Shown here one piece after another: positions 1 to 5,681 of a stretch of DNA of 5,681 nucleotides. The position numbers were made by a program, and so were the translations under genes. The DNA comes from Anaerolineae bacterium. Its GTDB lineage: Bacteria > Chloroflexota > Anaerolineae > UBA1429. Every line of letters starts with the position of its first letter. The stretch's first letter is position 1. The notes under the pieces are model-generated. The model ran no database searches and was not told the origin of the DNA. It saw only the letters and a program-made list of their open reading frames with translations. The stretch spans positions 1-5,681 of the forward strand of contig SKLG01000514.1 of NCBI GenBank assembly GCA_007123335.1. Direction: 5' to 3'.

Positions 1-959
1 GCTTTTCGGCGCGCATCGGCGCCTTTCCGCTGCGCGAGCGAGAGGTGGTGGAAGAGACCGAGGACACCATCACCTACCGCGACGGCCTGGGCGTGCTCCG
101 CCACGAGCAGAGCGGGCGCACGCGCACCATCCCCCACTTTCTCGAGTTCCCCATCCGCGACCGGGCGAGCTGGGAGGCGTTTCGCGACGAGTTCCTCGAT
201 CCGGCGCACCCCGCCCGCGCGCTCAAACCCAAGGAGCTGGCCGCCGGAGAGGAGATGAGCCGCACCACCACCAACCCGGTGATGACCAACTTTGGCTCCT
301 TTATCGGCTGGGTGCGCGACTGGGTCGGCTTTGAGGGGATCGCGCTCATGTCGATGGACGACCCCAATCTGGTGGAGGAGATGGTCGAGCACCTGGCCAG
401 CATGCTGCTCACCCTGCTGCCGCCGGTGTTGGAGCGGGGGCAGATCGACGCCGCCGGCGGCTGGGAGGACATCTGCTTTAACAGCGGCCCCATCCTCAGC
501 CCGAGGTTCTTCGCCGCGCGGATCATGCCGCACATGCGCCCGGTGATGCGCCTGCTGCGCGAGCACGGCATCGACGTCATCTGGACCGACTGCGATGGCC
601 GCATCCTCGAGTTGATCCCGCTGTGGCTCGACGTGGGGCTGAACTGCATGTTCCCGCTGGAGGTGAACCCCGGCAACGACCCGGTGGCGCTCAAGAAGGA
701 ATATGGGCGCGAGTTGCTCATCCGCGGCGGGTTCGACAAGTTTGCCCTGCACCAGGGGCGAGAAGCGATCCTTCAGGAGCTCAAGCGCCTGGAGCCGGCC
801 GTCGCCGAGGGGGGCTTTATCCCCGGCGTCGACCACCGCGCACCCGGCGGCGTGGCCTTTGACGACTACTGCTACTATATCTGGGAAAAGTGCCACATGC
901 TGGGCTGGCCCGAGTCGCGCATTAAGGAATTCCCGGCGCTACGCGACTGGCGCCCCTGA
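1..959 (+). CDS. Uroporphyrinogen decarboxylase-like (URO-D superfamily) protein, 5'-truncated by the window edge
   Basis: The frame is open from base 3 to a TGA at 957-959. Sequence before the GTG at 45 (reads FSARIGAFPLRERE) looks like normal coding sequence, so the real start is probably upstream and about 318 residues are visible. The protein matches the broad URO-D/MtaA-like family of TIM-barrel proteins: a GGWEDICFNSGP segment (456-491), an ISPRFF segment next to it, a WTDCDG strand (582-599), a PLEV/GNDP region, an IRGGFDK segment and a terminal GVDHRAPGGV loop (825-854). True HemE enzymes decarboxylate uroporphyrinogen III. This subgroup is divergent and many members act, or are thought to act, on methyl groups with corrinoid partners. 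The HxC zinc motif of MtaA-type methyltransferases is not seen at the WTDCDG strand, so neither activity can be assigned. It converges on nrdJ. Family is confident, substrate unknown. Confidence 0.85.
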   Translation, partial: FSARIGAFPLREREVVEETEDTITYRDGLGVLRHEQSGRTRTIPHFLEFPIRDRASWEAFRDEFLDPAHPARALKPKELAAGEEMSRTTTNPVMTNFGSFIGWVRDWVGFEGIALMSMDDPNLVEEMVEHLASMLLTLLPPVLERGQIDAAGGWEDICFNSGPILSPRFFAARIMPHMRPVMRLLREHGIDVIWTDCDGRILELIPLWLDVGLNCMFPLEVNPGNDPVALKKEYGRELLIRGGFDKFALHQGREAILQELKRLEPAVAEGGFIPGVDHRAPGGVAFDDYCYYIWEKCHMLGWPESRIKEFPALRDWRP

Positions 960-998
960 TGCTTCGCTAGGCCCATCTCAAGCGCTCTCGTTCTAGGC

Positions 999-1028
999 CG
1001 GCAGATAGCCATCCGAGGCTATCTGCCG
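999..1028. terminator. Perfect 12-bp hairpin between the convergent genes, candidate bidirectional terminator
   Basis: Bases 999-1010 (CGGCAGATAGCC) are exactly reverse-complementary to 1017-1028, with a 6-base loop (ATCCGA). The stem lies between the tail-to-tail URO-D-like and nrdJ genes, 40 bases after the first stop, and overlaps the nrdJ TAG stop (1019-1021) and its last codons. No T-run follows on either strand, so it is not a textbook intrinsic terminator. It could be a tail-less terminator or a 3'-end stabilising stem serving both transcripts. Confidence 0.55.
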
Positions 1029-3268
1029 TAGCCACAGTTGTGACATTCAAAGGTCCTTCGCAGCGAAATCCCACACTGGGGGCACAAGCGGCGCTCCTCA
1101 TCCGCAACCTGGTGCAGAAACTCGTCCAGGGACCCGTATTCCTCTTCCACCCGCTCGATGGCGCTCTCCTCCCCCTCGGCCCTCTTGCGGCGCGAGGTGA
1201 GCACCTGTTCGCGGCGGGAACCGAGGCGGTACACCGTGATCCCCTTGCACCCGAGAGCGATGGCCAGCTCGTAGGCTCGCCGCACATCCTCGTGAGTGGC
1301 CTCGTTGGAAAAGTTGATCGTCTTGGAGATGGCGCTGTCCACCTGCTGCTGGAACGCCGCCTGCATGCGCACATGCCCCTCCGGCGCGATCTCGGAGGCG
1401 GTGATGAAGAGCTCGGCGATCTCGTCGGGGATGCTCAGGCTGTGGGCATCCTCAAAGCTCCCGTCGCGCAGCTTTTCCTCGGCCTCGGCGCGGATAGCCT
1501 CCACATCGATGCCGTTGGCCTCTAACACCAGGAGGAAATAGTCGTCAAACTCGACCAGGGGCTGGTCGCCCTGGATGTCCTCGCCCACCTTCTTGAGATA
1601 GGCGATGTCAAAGATCGGCTCGCAGCCCCCGGAGGTATTGGCGATCATCGAGGTCGTGCCCGTGGGGGCGATGGTGGTGGTGTGATGGTTGCGCAGGGCA
1701 AAACCATCGGGCCAGTCCTGCGGGTCCAGGCCGGTGTGCCGGCGGAACCACTCGGGATAGTCGGCCGGGCGGGCGTATTTAGAGTCCTCCCAGCCGCGAA
1801 AGGCGCCCCGTTCCTGGGCCAACTCGTGGCTGACGCGCTTGGATTCGCGGTTGATGTAGGCCATGATCTGTCGGGCGATGGCGAAGGACACCTCGCTCCC
1901 ATACACGACGCCCATCTGCACGAGCATCTGCGCAAAGCCCATGATCCCCAGCCCGATGTTGCGCAGCCCTTTTTGCTTCTCCACGATCTCGCGCAGGGGA
2001 AAGGCGCTCATGGTGACGGCGTTATCGAGAAAGTGGGTTCCCACGCGGACGACGCGCCGCAGATGCGCCCAATCCACCGCCTCCTGCAGATAGCCCGCCA
2101 CCTGCTCCTCCACCGCGGCCCCCTCTCCCTCGCGGCGCTCGGCCCACAACGGAGCCCCCTCGGCGACCATCAGCGACAGGTTCACGTGGCCCAGCCCGCA
2201 GGCCTCATACTCCTCCAGCGGCTGCTCGCCACAAGGGTTCGTGGCGCGTATCTCATGCTCGGGATGCTGTCGCACATCGAAGGAGTGATCGCGGTTCGTC
2301 TCGTCGATCATCAAGATCCCCGGCTCCCCATTTCGCCAGGCCCCATCGATGAGCGCATGCCAGATGAATCGAGCCGGAAGCCGCATGGCGTCACCGACCA
2401 CGAGATCGATGCGCCCCCGAAAGGCATCGATGCCCTCCATCTCGGGGGCCTCATCGCGCCAAAAGTTCTCCTCCACCGTTCGCCGGGGCGCATCCTCATA
2501 CCGGGTGCTGTAGAACTGGGCCGTCTGCTCGGCTACCTGGAAGGGGGCGCCGGTCCTGGGATTGATGAGCGGGTAATCCTCGTCCCGCTCCACCGCCGCC
2601 ATAAAGGCGTCGGTGATGGCGACCGAGATGTTAAAGTTGGTCAACTCGCCCTCTTGGCGCTTGGCGACGATAAAGCGCCCGATATCGGGGTGATCCACGC
2701 GCAGGATGGCCATCTGGGCGCCTCGTCGCTTACCCCCCTGCTTGAGGGCGCCACACATGGCGTCATACACCCGCATAAAGGATACGGGGCCACTGGCTAT
2801 GCCGCCGGTGGATTGCACGATATCGCCCTTGGGACGCAGCAGGGCAAAGCTATAACCGACGCCGCCCCCCGTCTGGAGGACCAGCGCAGCCTGCCGCAGG
2901 GTATTAAAGATGGCGTTCAGATCGTCGCGGGGCAGCAGGACAAAGCAGGCCGCGAGTTGCTGCAATCGGGCGCCCGCGTTCATCAGCGTCGGCGAGTTGG
3001 GCATGAACTCGAGTTGCGTCATCGCCGCGTAAAAGCGGTCCGCCACTTCCCCCACATCGTGACCATAGTCCCCATCCGGCTGGGCCACATTGTCGGCCAC
3101 ACGCCGAAACATCTCTTCTGCTGTCTCGACGATCTCGCCCGTTTCGTCCCTCATGAGATATCGGGTGGGCAGGATGTAGCGATAGGCGTTATCGGTCAGA
3201 CGTTCCTTGAGGGTCTCTCCTCGGGTTCTCTTTTTAGGCAAGGTCGGTTTTTCATTGGCTTCGGACAT
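1019..3268 (-). CDS. nrdJ: Adenosylcobalamin-dependent (class II) ribonucleoside-diphosphate/triphosphate reductase
   Basis: Makes deoxyribonucleotides from ribonucleotides in the cytoplasm using adenosylcobalamin as radical source, so it needs no oxygen and no NrdB partner. Numbered from the ATG at 3268 (749 aa), it starts directly with the RNR N-terminal domain (no ATP cone is seen, so dATP overall-activity control is probably absent). It then shows the redox Cys108 in ACFV, the NPCGE active site with Asn344, thiyl-radical Cys346 and Glu348, second redox Cys357 (EACGLGHVNL), the PTGTTS phosphate loop at 535-540 and a VDSAISKTINF segment typical of class II. The C-terminus has CPQC (729-732) and CHNC (742-745), the usual cysteine-rich tail that re-reduces the active site and may bind zinc. 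About 50 extra residues lie between INPRTG (235-240) and ARFIW (299-303). In-frame GTG 3292 and ATG 3277 are rejected as starts because AAAGGAG (3284-3278) sits nine bases before 3268. Confidence 0.96.
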   Translation of the reverse strand: MSEANEKPTLPKKRTRGETLKERLTDNAYRYILPTRYLMRDETGEIVETAEEMFRRVADNVAQPDGDYGHDVGEVADRFYAAMTQLEFMPNSPTLMNAGARLQQLAACFVLLPRDDLNAIFNTLRQAALVLQTGGGVGYSFALLRPKGDIVQSTGGIASGPVSFMRVYDAMCGALKQGGKRRGAQMAILRVDHPDIGRFIVAKRQEGELTNFNISVAITDAFMAAVERDEDYPLINPRTGAPFQVAEQTAQFYSTRYEDAPRRTVEENFWRDEAPEMEGIDAFRGRIDLVVGDAMRLPARFIWHALIDGAWRNGEPGILMIDETNRDHSFDVRQHPEHEIRATNPCGEQPLEEYEACGLGHVNLSLMVAEGAPLWAERREGEGAAVEEQVAGYLQEAVDWAHLRRVVRVGTHFLDNAVTMSAFPLREIVEKQKGLRNIGLGIMGFAQMLVQMGVVYGSEVSFAIARQIMAYINRESKRVSHELAQERGAFRGWEDSKYARPADYPEWFRRHTGLDPQDWPDGFALRNHHTTTIAPTGTTSMIANTSGGCEPIFDIAYLKKVGEDIQGDQPLVEFDDYFLLVLEANGIDVEAIRAEAEEKLRDGSFEDAHSLSIPDEIAELFITASEIAPEGHVRMQAAFQQQVDSAISKTINFSNEATHEDVRRAYELAIALGCKGITVYRLGSRREQVLTSRRKRAEGEESAIERVEEEYGSLDEFLHQVADEERRLCPQCGISLRRTFECHNCGYGR

Positions 3269-3269
3269 G

Positions 3270-3379
3270 ATCAACATCTCCTTTGAAACCACATCACGCG
3301 CAACAAGGCGGCGCCGGACCGGAACGGGGAGGACGGGACAAAGCAGCCATGGATCTGTAATGGTCCTGGAGATGTTGAC
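3270..3379 (-). promoter_or_regulatory. Candidate cis-regulatory RNA in the nrdJ leader: Shine-Dalgarno-sequestering helix
   Basis: In the minus-strand transcript, UCAACAUCUCC (3378 to 3368) is exactly complementary to GGAGAUGUUGA (3281 to 3271). A G-U pair (3379 with 3270) extends this to 12 bp. The downstream arm contains the GGAG of the nrdJ ribosome binding site and nearly all of the spacer to the start codon, so pairing would block ribosome access. The 86-base loop can form further short helices: GGACC (3366-3362) with GGUCC (3320-3316), and GCGC (3314-3311) with GCGC (3301-3298). The complementarity is observed. The regulatory role, ligand and folding are inferred. No cobalamin-riboswitch core sequence (GCCACTG-type B12 box) is seen. 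Confidence 0.45.
3278..3284 (-). promoter_or_regulatory. Ribosome binding site of nrdJ (decides the start)
   Basis: On the minus strand AAAGGAG is followed by nine bases and then the ATG at 3268. The alternative ATG at 3277 directly abuts the GGAG, and the GTG at 3292 lies upstream of it, so 3268 is the only in-frame start with correct spacing. The same GGAG is also one arm of a long-range inverted repeat described separately. Confidence 0.8.
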
Positions 3380-3421
3380 GAGAACGGCGTACAGCCCCGC
3401 ACACGTGGATCGTTGGCAGGC

Positions 3422-3451
3422 GAGGCGGGTCCGCTATCGCGGGCCCGCCTC
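3422..3451 (-). terminator. GC-rich hairpin after the GguC-like gene, candidate tail-less terminator
   Basis: Bases 3422-3434 pair with 3439-3451 around a 4-base loop. In the minus-strand transcript this gives 8 bp (GAGGCGGG with CCCGCCUC), one C-A mismatch, then 4 more bp (CCGC with GCGG). It begins about 30 bases after the GguC-like stop codon, where a terminator would be expected, but no T-rich tract follows. It could instead be the first stem of a longer nrdJ leader if transcription continues through it. Confidence 0.45.
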
Positions 3452-3481
3452 CGCTGGCAGCATCTTGTCTTGGCCGATAGG

Positions 3482-4510
3482 CTAGGCTTTGCGCACTTGC
3501 ACCGGATGGTTGTCGGGGGCGTAGCGCCGCACGGTGTTGACCAACGGCCGGCCCATGGAGGGAAAGTCGATCTCGATAGCGTCGCCGCCCTCGAACACGC
3601 CGCGGCTGGCGAAGGACAGCTTCATCGTGCCGAAAAAGTAGAGGTGCACATCGCCGGGCACCCGGAACTGGTCGTGCTTGAAATGGTGGTCCTCCATGTT
3701 GGCCAGCGAGTGGCTCATGTGCGCCTCGCCGGTGAGCAGCTCGCCCGAGTCATACAGCACATTCTCGCCGCGCAGGATGCGGCAGCGCCCGCGAATGTCC
3801 TGAAAATCCTCGTCGGTGACCAGCTCGGGGCCCATGGCGCAGGTGCGCAGCTTGGAGGGCGCCAGCCACAAGTAGTTCACCCGCTCCATGGCGTGATCCG
3901 ACCACTCGTTGCCGATGGCATAGCCCAACCGATAGGGCACGCCGTCCTCGCCGATGATGTAGCAGCCGACGACCTCGGGCTCCTCGCCGCCATCCCGCGC
4001 ATAGGAGGGGATATCGAGCTTGTCGCGATGGCCGCGCAGGATGACCCCGGTGCCCTTGATAAAGCACTCGGGGGCGATGCCGCGCTTGCCCGGCTCGGGC
4101 TTGCCGCCCTGCACGCCCATCTGGAACATGCGCTCCGAATCGGTTTGCGGCAGATCGGCGGCCTTGTGCATCTGGTCGCGGGCCTGGGTGCTGCCCAGAT
4201 GGGTCAGGCCGGTGCCGCCGATGTAGCAGTGGCCGGGGTCGGGGTGATCCAACGGGGGCAATAGCCAGCCCTGCTTGCCGCCGGGCGCGGCCTGCCAGAA
4301 TGCCGCATAGTCGATCTGCGGCGGTTGGTTCTCCGCCAACGCCTGGCGCACCGTCTCCTCCAGTGAGCGCCCGGTGGCGCGGGCGGTGCGGAACAGGTGA
4401 TAGACGTGGGTCCACGCGGGATCGATGGCGGTAAGGTCGTGGGCGATATCCCCCTCGACGAGGCCCACGCGACGTCCCTCGCGAGGAAGCATGAACTGGA
4501 TCAGATGCAT
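3482..4510 (-). CDS. gguC: GguC/AraD1-like protein of the fumarylacetoacetate hydrolase (FAH) superfamily
   Basis: A complete 342-residue gene, TAG at 3484-3482. The opening MHLIQF, the RRVGLVEG strand and the long C-terminal HHFKHDQFRVPGDVHLYFFG block resemble the GguC family, named from the Agrobacterium chvE-gguABC sugar-uptake locus and related to AraD1-type proteins. FAH-fold enzymes are metal-dependent and cleave or dehydrate acidic ketone-containing intermediates. Visible site residues are Glu177 and Glu179 (EPE), the GNEWSDH segment (200-206) where Glu202 sits at the position of the usual Asp metal ligand, and Lys220 in APSK followed by GPEL (227-230). The exact reaction of GguC proteins is not settled; a role in sugar-acid catabolism is inferred from known family contexts. 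It follows the MFS gene by 52 bases on the same strand, which suggests co-transcription. The gene symbol is a family match, not proven orthology. Confidence 0.85.
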   Translation of the reverse strand: MHLIQFMLPREGRRVGLVEGDIAHDLTAIDPAWTHVYHLFRTARATGRSLEETVRQALAENQPPQIDYAAFWQAAPGGKQGWLLPPLDHPDPGHCYIGGTGLTHLGSTQARDQMHKAADLPQTDSERMFQMGVQGGKPEPGKRGIAPECFIKGTGVILRGHRDKLDIPSYARDGGEEPEVVGCYIIGEDGVPYRLGYAIGNEWSDHAMERVNYLWLAPSKLRTCAMGPELVTDEDFQDIRGRCRILRGENVLYDSGELLTGEAHMSHSLANMEDHHFKHDQFRVPGDVHLYFFGTMKLSFASRGVFEGGDAIEIDFPSMGRPLVNTVRRYAPDNHPVQVRKA

Positions 4511-4520
4511 CTCTCTTTTC

Positions 4521-4526
4521 CCTCCT
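4521..4526 (-). promoter_or_regulatory. Strong ribosome binding site of the GguC-like gene
   Basis: AGGAGG on the minus strand (4526 to 4521), followed by eight purine-rich bases (GAAAAGAG) and the ATG at 4510. This is near-consensus spacing and fixes the start. The 52-base gap to the preceding MFS stop contains no convincing terminator, supporting read-through from the transporter gene. Confidence 0.8.
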
Positions 4527-4562
4527 GATAGCTATACGGTCTCACAGTGCTTGCGGTGCCTC

Positions 4563-5681
4563 TCATCCTGGGCGCGGCGAAACGCTCCCGCCTGCCTCCT
4601 CCGGCGCCGCGCTCGCCAGCGAGACGGCAGGCTGAGCCTCAGGTTTCAACCGCACCAGCGCGCTCACGAGCCCCCCGATGACGGCAAACGACGCGCCGGT
4701 GATGACAAAGACGCTGGACATGCCAAACCCGTTGGCGAGGCCGGCGCCCACCATGGGCCCCAGGGCCCGCCCTCCGGCCTGCACGCTGGTAGAGATGCCG
4801 AACATGGTGCCGCGACGCTCGGCCGGCGTGGTGCGCGCCGCCAGGGCGTTGGCCGTCGGCGCCGCGCCGCCCATGAACAGGCCCTGCAGGGCGCGCACGA
4901 TGATCAGTTGCCCGGCGCTGGTGACATAGGCCTGGGGCACCTGCAGCGCGGCCACCCCCAGGATGCAGGTCACCAGCACCTTCTTCTGGCCGATGCGGTC
5001 GGCCATCCGGCCGATGCCCAGAGCGGCCACCGCGGTGGTCAGCCCCGATATCGACACCACCATGCCGGCCAACGTGGCCAGGCGCGAATGGTCCGACGCC
5101 AGCGATTGCACATAGAGCGACATGATCGGCTCCACCACGGCGACGGTAAAGCGGATGGCCCCCAGCGTCACCACCATCATGACGATATTGCGCGTCAGCA
5201 CCTGACGCAAGGCCTCGTTGCGCGCCTTTTTGACCGTCGTGGTCGTCGGGCGGGCCTGGGCCGTGAACCGCTCGCGCACGAGCAGGGCGATGAGCACCAG
5301 CGCCACGCCCATCATCGCCGACGAGATGGGGAACACGGCGCGATAGCCATAGGTATCGGCCAGCACTCCGCCGATCAGCGGCCCGGTAGCCTGACCGGAG
5401 AGCTGCACCGTCTGCATCAGCCCCAGCGCCATGCCCAGATTCTCCTCCGGCGTCTCGGTGGCCACCAGCGTCATGGCGGCGGACACGGTGCCGGTAAAGG
5501 CGCCCTGCACCGTGCGGATGACGACCAGGTGCATCGGCGACTGGGCCAGGCTCATCAGCAACGCCATCACCGCGCCGGCCAGCGTGGCGCGGACGAGCAT
5601 CACCTTGCGCCCATGTCGGTCGGCCAGCGTCCCCCAGATCGGCGCGGCGATCATCATCGCCACGGCGCTCCCCGTCTCAAA
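4563..5681 (-). CDS. Major facilitator superfamily (MFS) transporter, 5'-truncated by the window edge
   Basis: The frame stays open to the window end. Codons before the GTG at 5663 read FETGSAVA, which continues the expected second membrane helix, so the start and first helix lie outside and 373 residues are visible. Numbered from that GTG, MFS motif A appears as GTLADRHGRK (11-20) in the loop after helix 2 and again, degenerate, as GRMADRIGQKK (218-228) after helix 8, which marks the two six-helix halves. Hydrophobic segments at roughly 21-42, 47-66, 75-104, 110-129, 158-185, 193-215, 229-248, 251-275, 285-310 and 314-338 fit helices 3-12, with a charged central loop near 130-155. The last 25 residues are a hydrophilic tail. 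It resembles drug/metabolite:proton antiporters of the 12-helix type, but many such proteins are importers and the substrate is unknown. Linkage to the GguC-like gene hints at an organic acid or sugar derivative. Confidence 0.9.
   Translation of the reverse strand, partial: FETGSAVAMMIAAPIWGTLADRHGRKVMLVRATLAGAVMALLMSLAQSPMHLVVIRTVQGAFTGTVSAAMTLVATETPEENLGMALGLMQTVQLSGQATGPLIGGVLADTYGYRAVFPISSAMMGVALVLIALLVRERFTAQARPTTTTVKKARNEALRQVLTRNIVMMVVTLGAIRFTVAVVEPIMSLYVQSLASDHSRLATLAGMVVSISGLTTAVAALGIGRMADRIGQKKVLVTCILGVAALQVPQAYVTSAGQLIIVRALQGLFMGGAAPTANALAARTTPAERRGTMFGISTSVQAGGRALGPMVGAGLANGFGMSSVFVITGASFAVIGGLVSALVRLKPEAQPAVSLASAAPEEAGGSVSPRPG

Larger units (their letters stand above)
3269..3481 (-). 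other. Intergenic/leader region upstream of nrdJ
   Basis: This 213-base gap separates the GguC-like stop from the nrdJ start on the same strand. From upstream to downstream it holds a GC-rich hairpin (3451-3422), a palindromic CACGTG (3402-3407), the anti-Shine-Dalgarno arm (3379-3368), a C-rich stretch (about 3340-3321) and the nrdJ ribosome binding site. I could not find a convincing -35/-10 pair or an NrdR-box-like palindrome. The promoter for nrdJ may still be here, or transcription may read through from the upstream genes. Confidence 0.6.

Noticed and set aside
1682..3286. A 534-codon open frame on the plus strand, antisense to nrdJ
   Set aside because: Its product has no recognisable domain, while the opposite strand encodes a full-length conserved reductase with all catalytic motifs. 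Long antisense frames are common opposite GC-rich coding sequence.
3375..3380. TTGACG on the plus strand as a -35 element
   Set aside because: No -10-like hexamer at suitable spacing and no plus-strand gene downstream.
3402..3407. CACGTG palindrome as an operator
   Set aside because: A six-base palindrome is expected by chance in this amount of sequence and no longer dyad surrounds it.
3458..3464. GATGCTG as an alternative partner for the anti-Shine-Dalgarno arm, giving a two-state switch
   Set aside because: Only six of seven bases pair with CAACATC (3377-3371), with an internal C-A mismatch; too weak to propose as a competing helix.
3269..3481. Cobalamin riboswitch upstream of the B12-dependent reductase
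   Set aside because: Expected from biology, but I found neither the B12 box (GCCACTG-like) nor the other core consensus segments in the leader. A covariance-model scan would settle it.
3269..3481. NrdR boxes controlling nrdJ
   Set aside because: No pair of AT-rich 16-base palindromes resembling the NrdR consensus could be seen in this GC-rich gap.
3207..3485. A 92-codon plus-strand frame across the nrdJ leader
   Set aside because: It overlaps the nrdJ start antisense, has no good ribosome binding site or recognisable product, and fits chance in a GC-rich region.
3413..4264. A 283-codon open frame on the plus strand, antisense to the GguC-like gene
   Set aside because: Low-complexity Ala/Gly/His/Val-rich translation with no family resemblance; explained as a shadow of the conserved minus-strand gene.

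Overview
This is a compact, GC-rich bacterial segment with four protein genes, no RNA genes, no mobile elements and no CRISPR array. The gene set is an adenosylcobalamin-dependent ribonucleotide reductase, a URO-D-like protein of the corrinoid/methyltransferase-associated type, a GguC-like FAH-fold enzyme and an MFS permease. Together with the base composition it suggests a free-living, high-GC heterotroph. Chloroflexota (Caldilinea/Anaerolinea-like) is a reasonable guess, but the sequence alone does not prove it.

Layout: (1) 1-959, plus strand: the 3' part of a URO-D-like gene whose start lies before the window. (2) 960-1018: a short convergent gap. A perfect 12-bp hairpin (999-1028) starts in it and runs into the end of the next gene. 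(3) 1019-3268, minus strand: complete class II ribonucleotide reductase (nrdJ, 749 aa from the start chosen here). (4) 3269-3481: the nrdJ leader, the longest non-coding stretch. It carries a GC-rich hairpin close behind the upstream gene, and a segment exactly complementary to the nrdJ Shine-Dalgarno region. (5) 3482-4510, minus strand: complete GguC/AraD1-like FAH-superfamily gene. (6) 4511-4562: a 52-bp gap with a strong ribosome binding site. (7) 4563-5681, minus strand: an MFS transporter whose N-terminus lies beyond the window.

The MFS gene and the GguC-like gene look like a transcription unit for uptake and catabolism of an unidentified acidic or sugar-derived metabolite. nrdJ lies downstream on the same strand, behind a hairpin and a 213-base leader, so it is probably expressed and regulated separately. 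The most interesting signal is in that leader: an 11-nt perfect inverted repeat (12 bp with a terminal G-U) that would bury the nrdJ Shine-Dalgarno sequence. This suggests RNA-level control of translation without an obvious cobalamin riboswitch core. The rest of the window is ordinary metabolic gene content.
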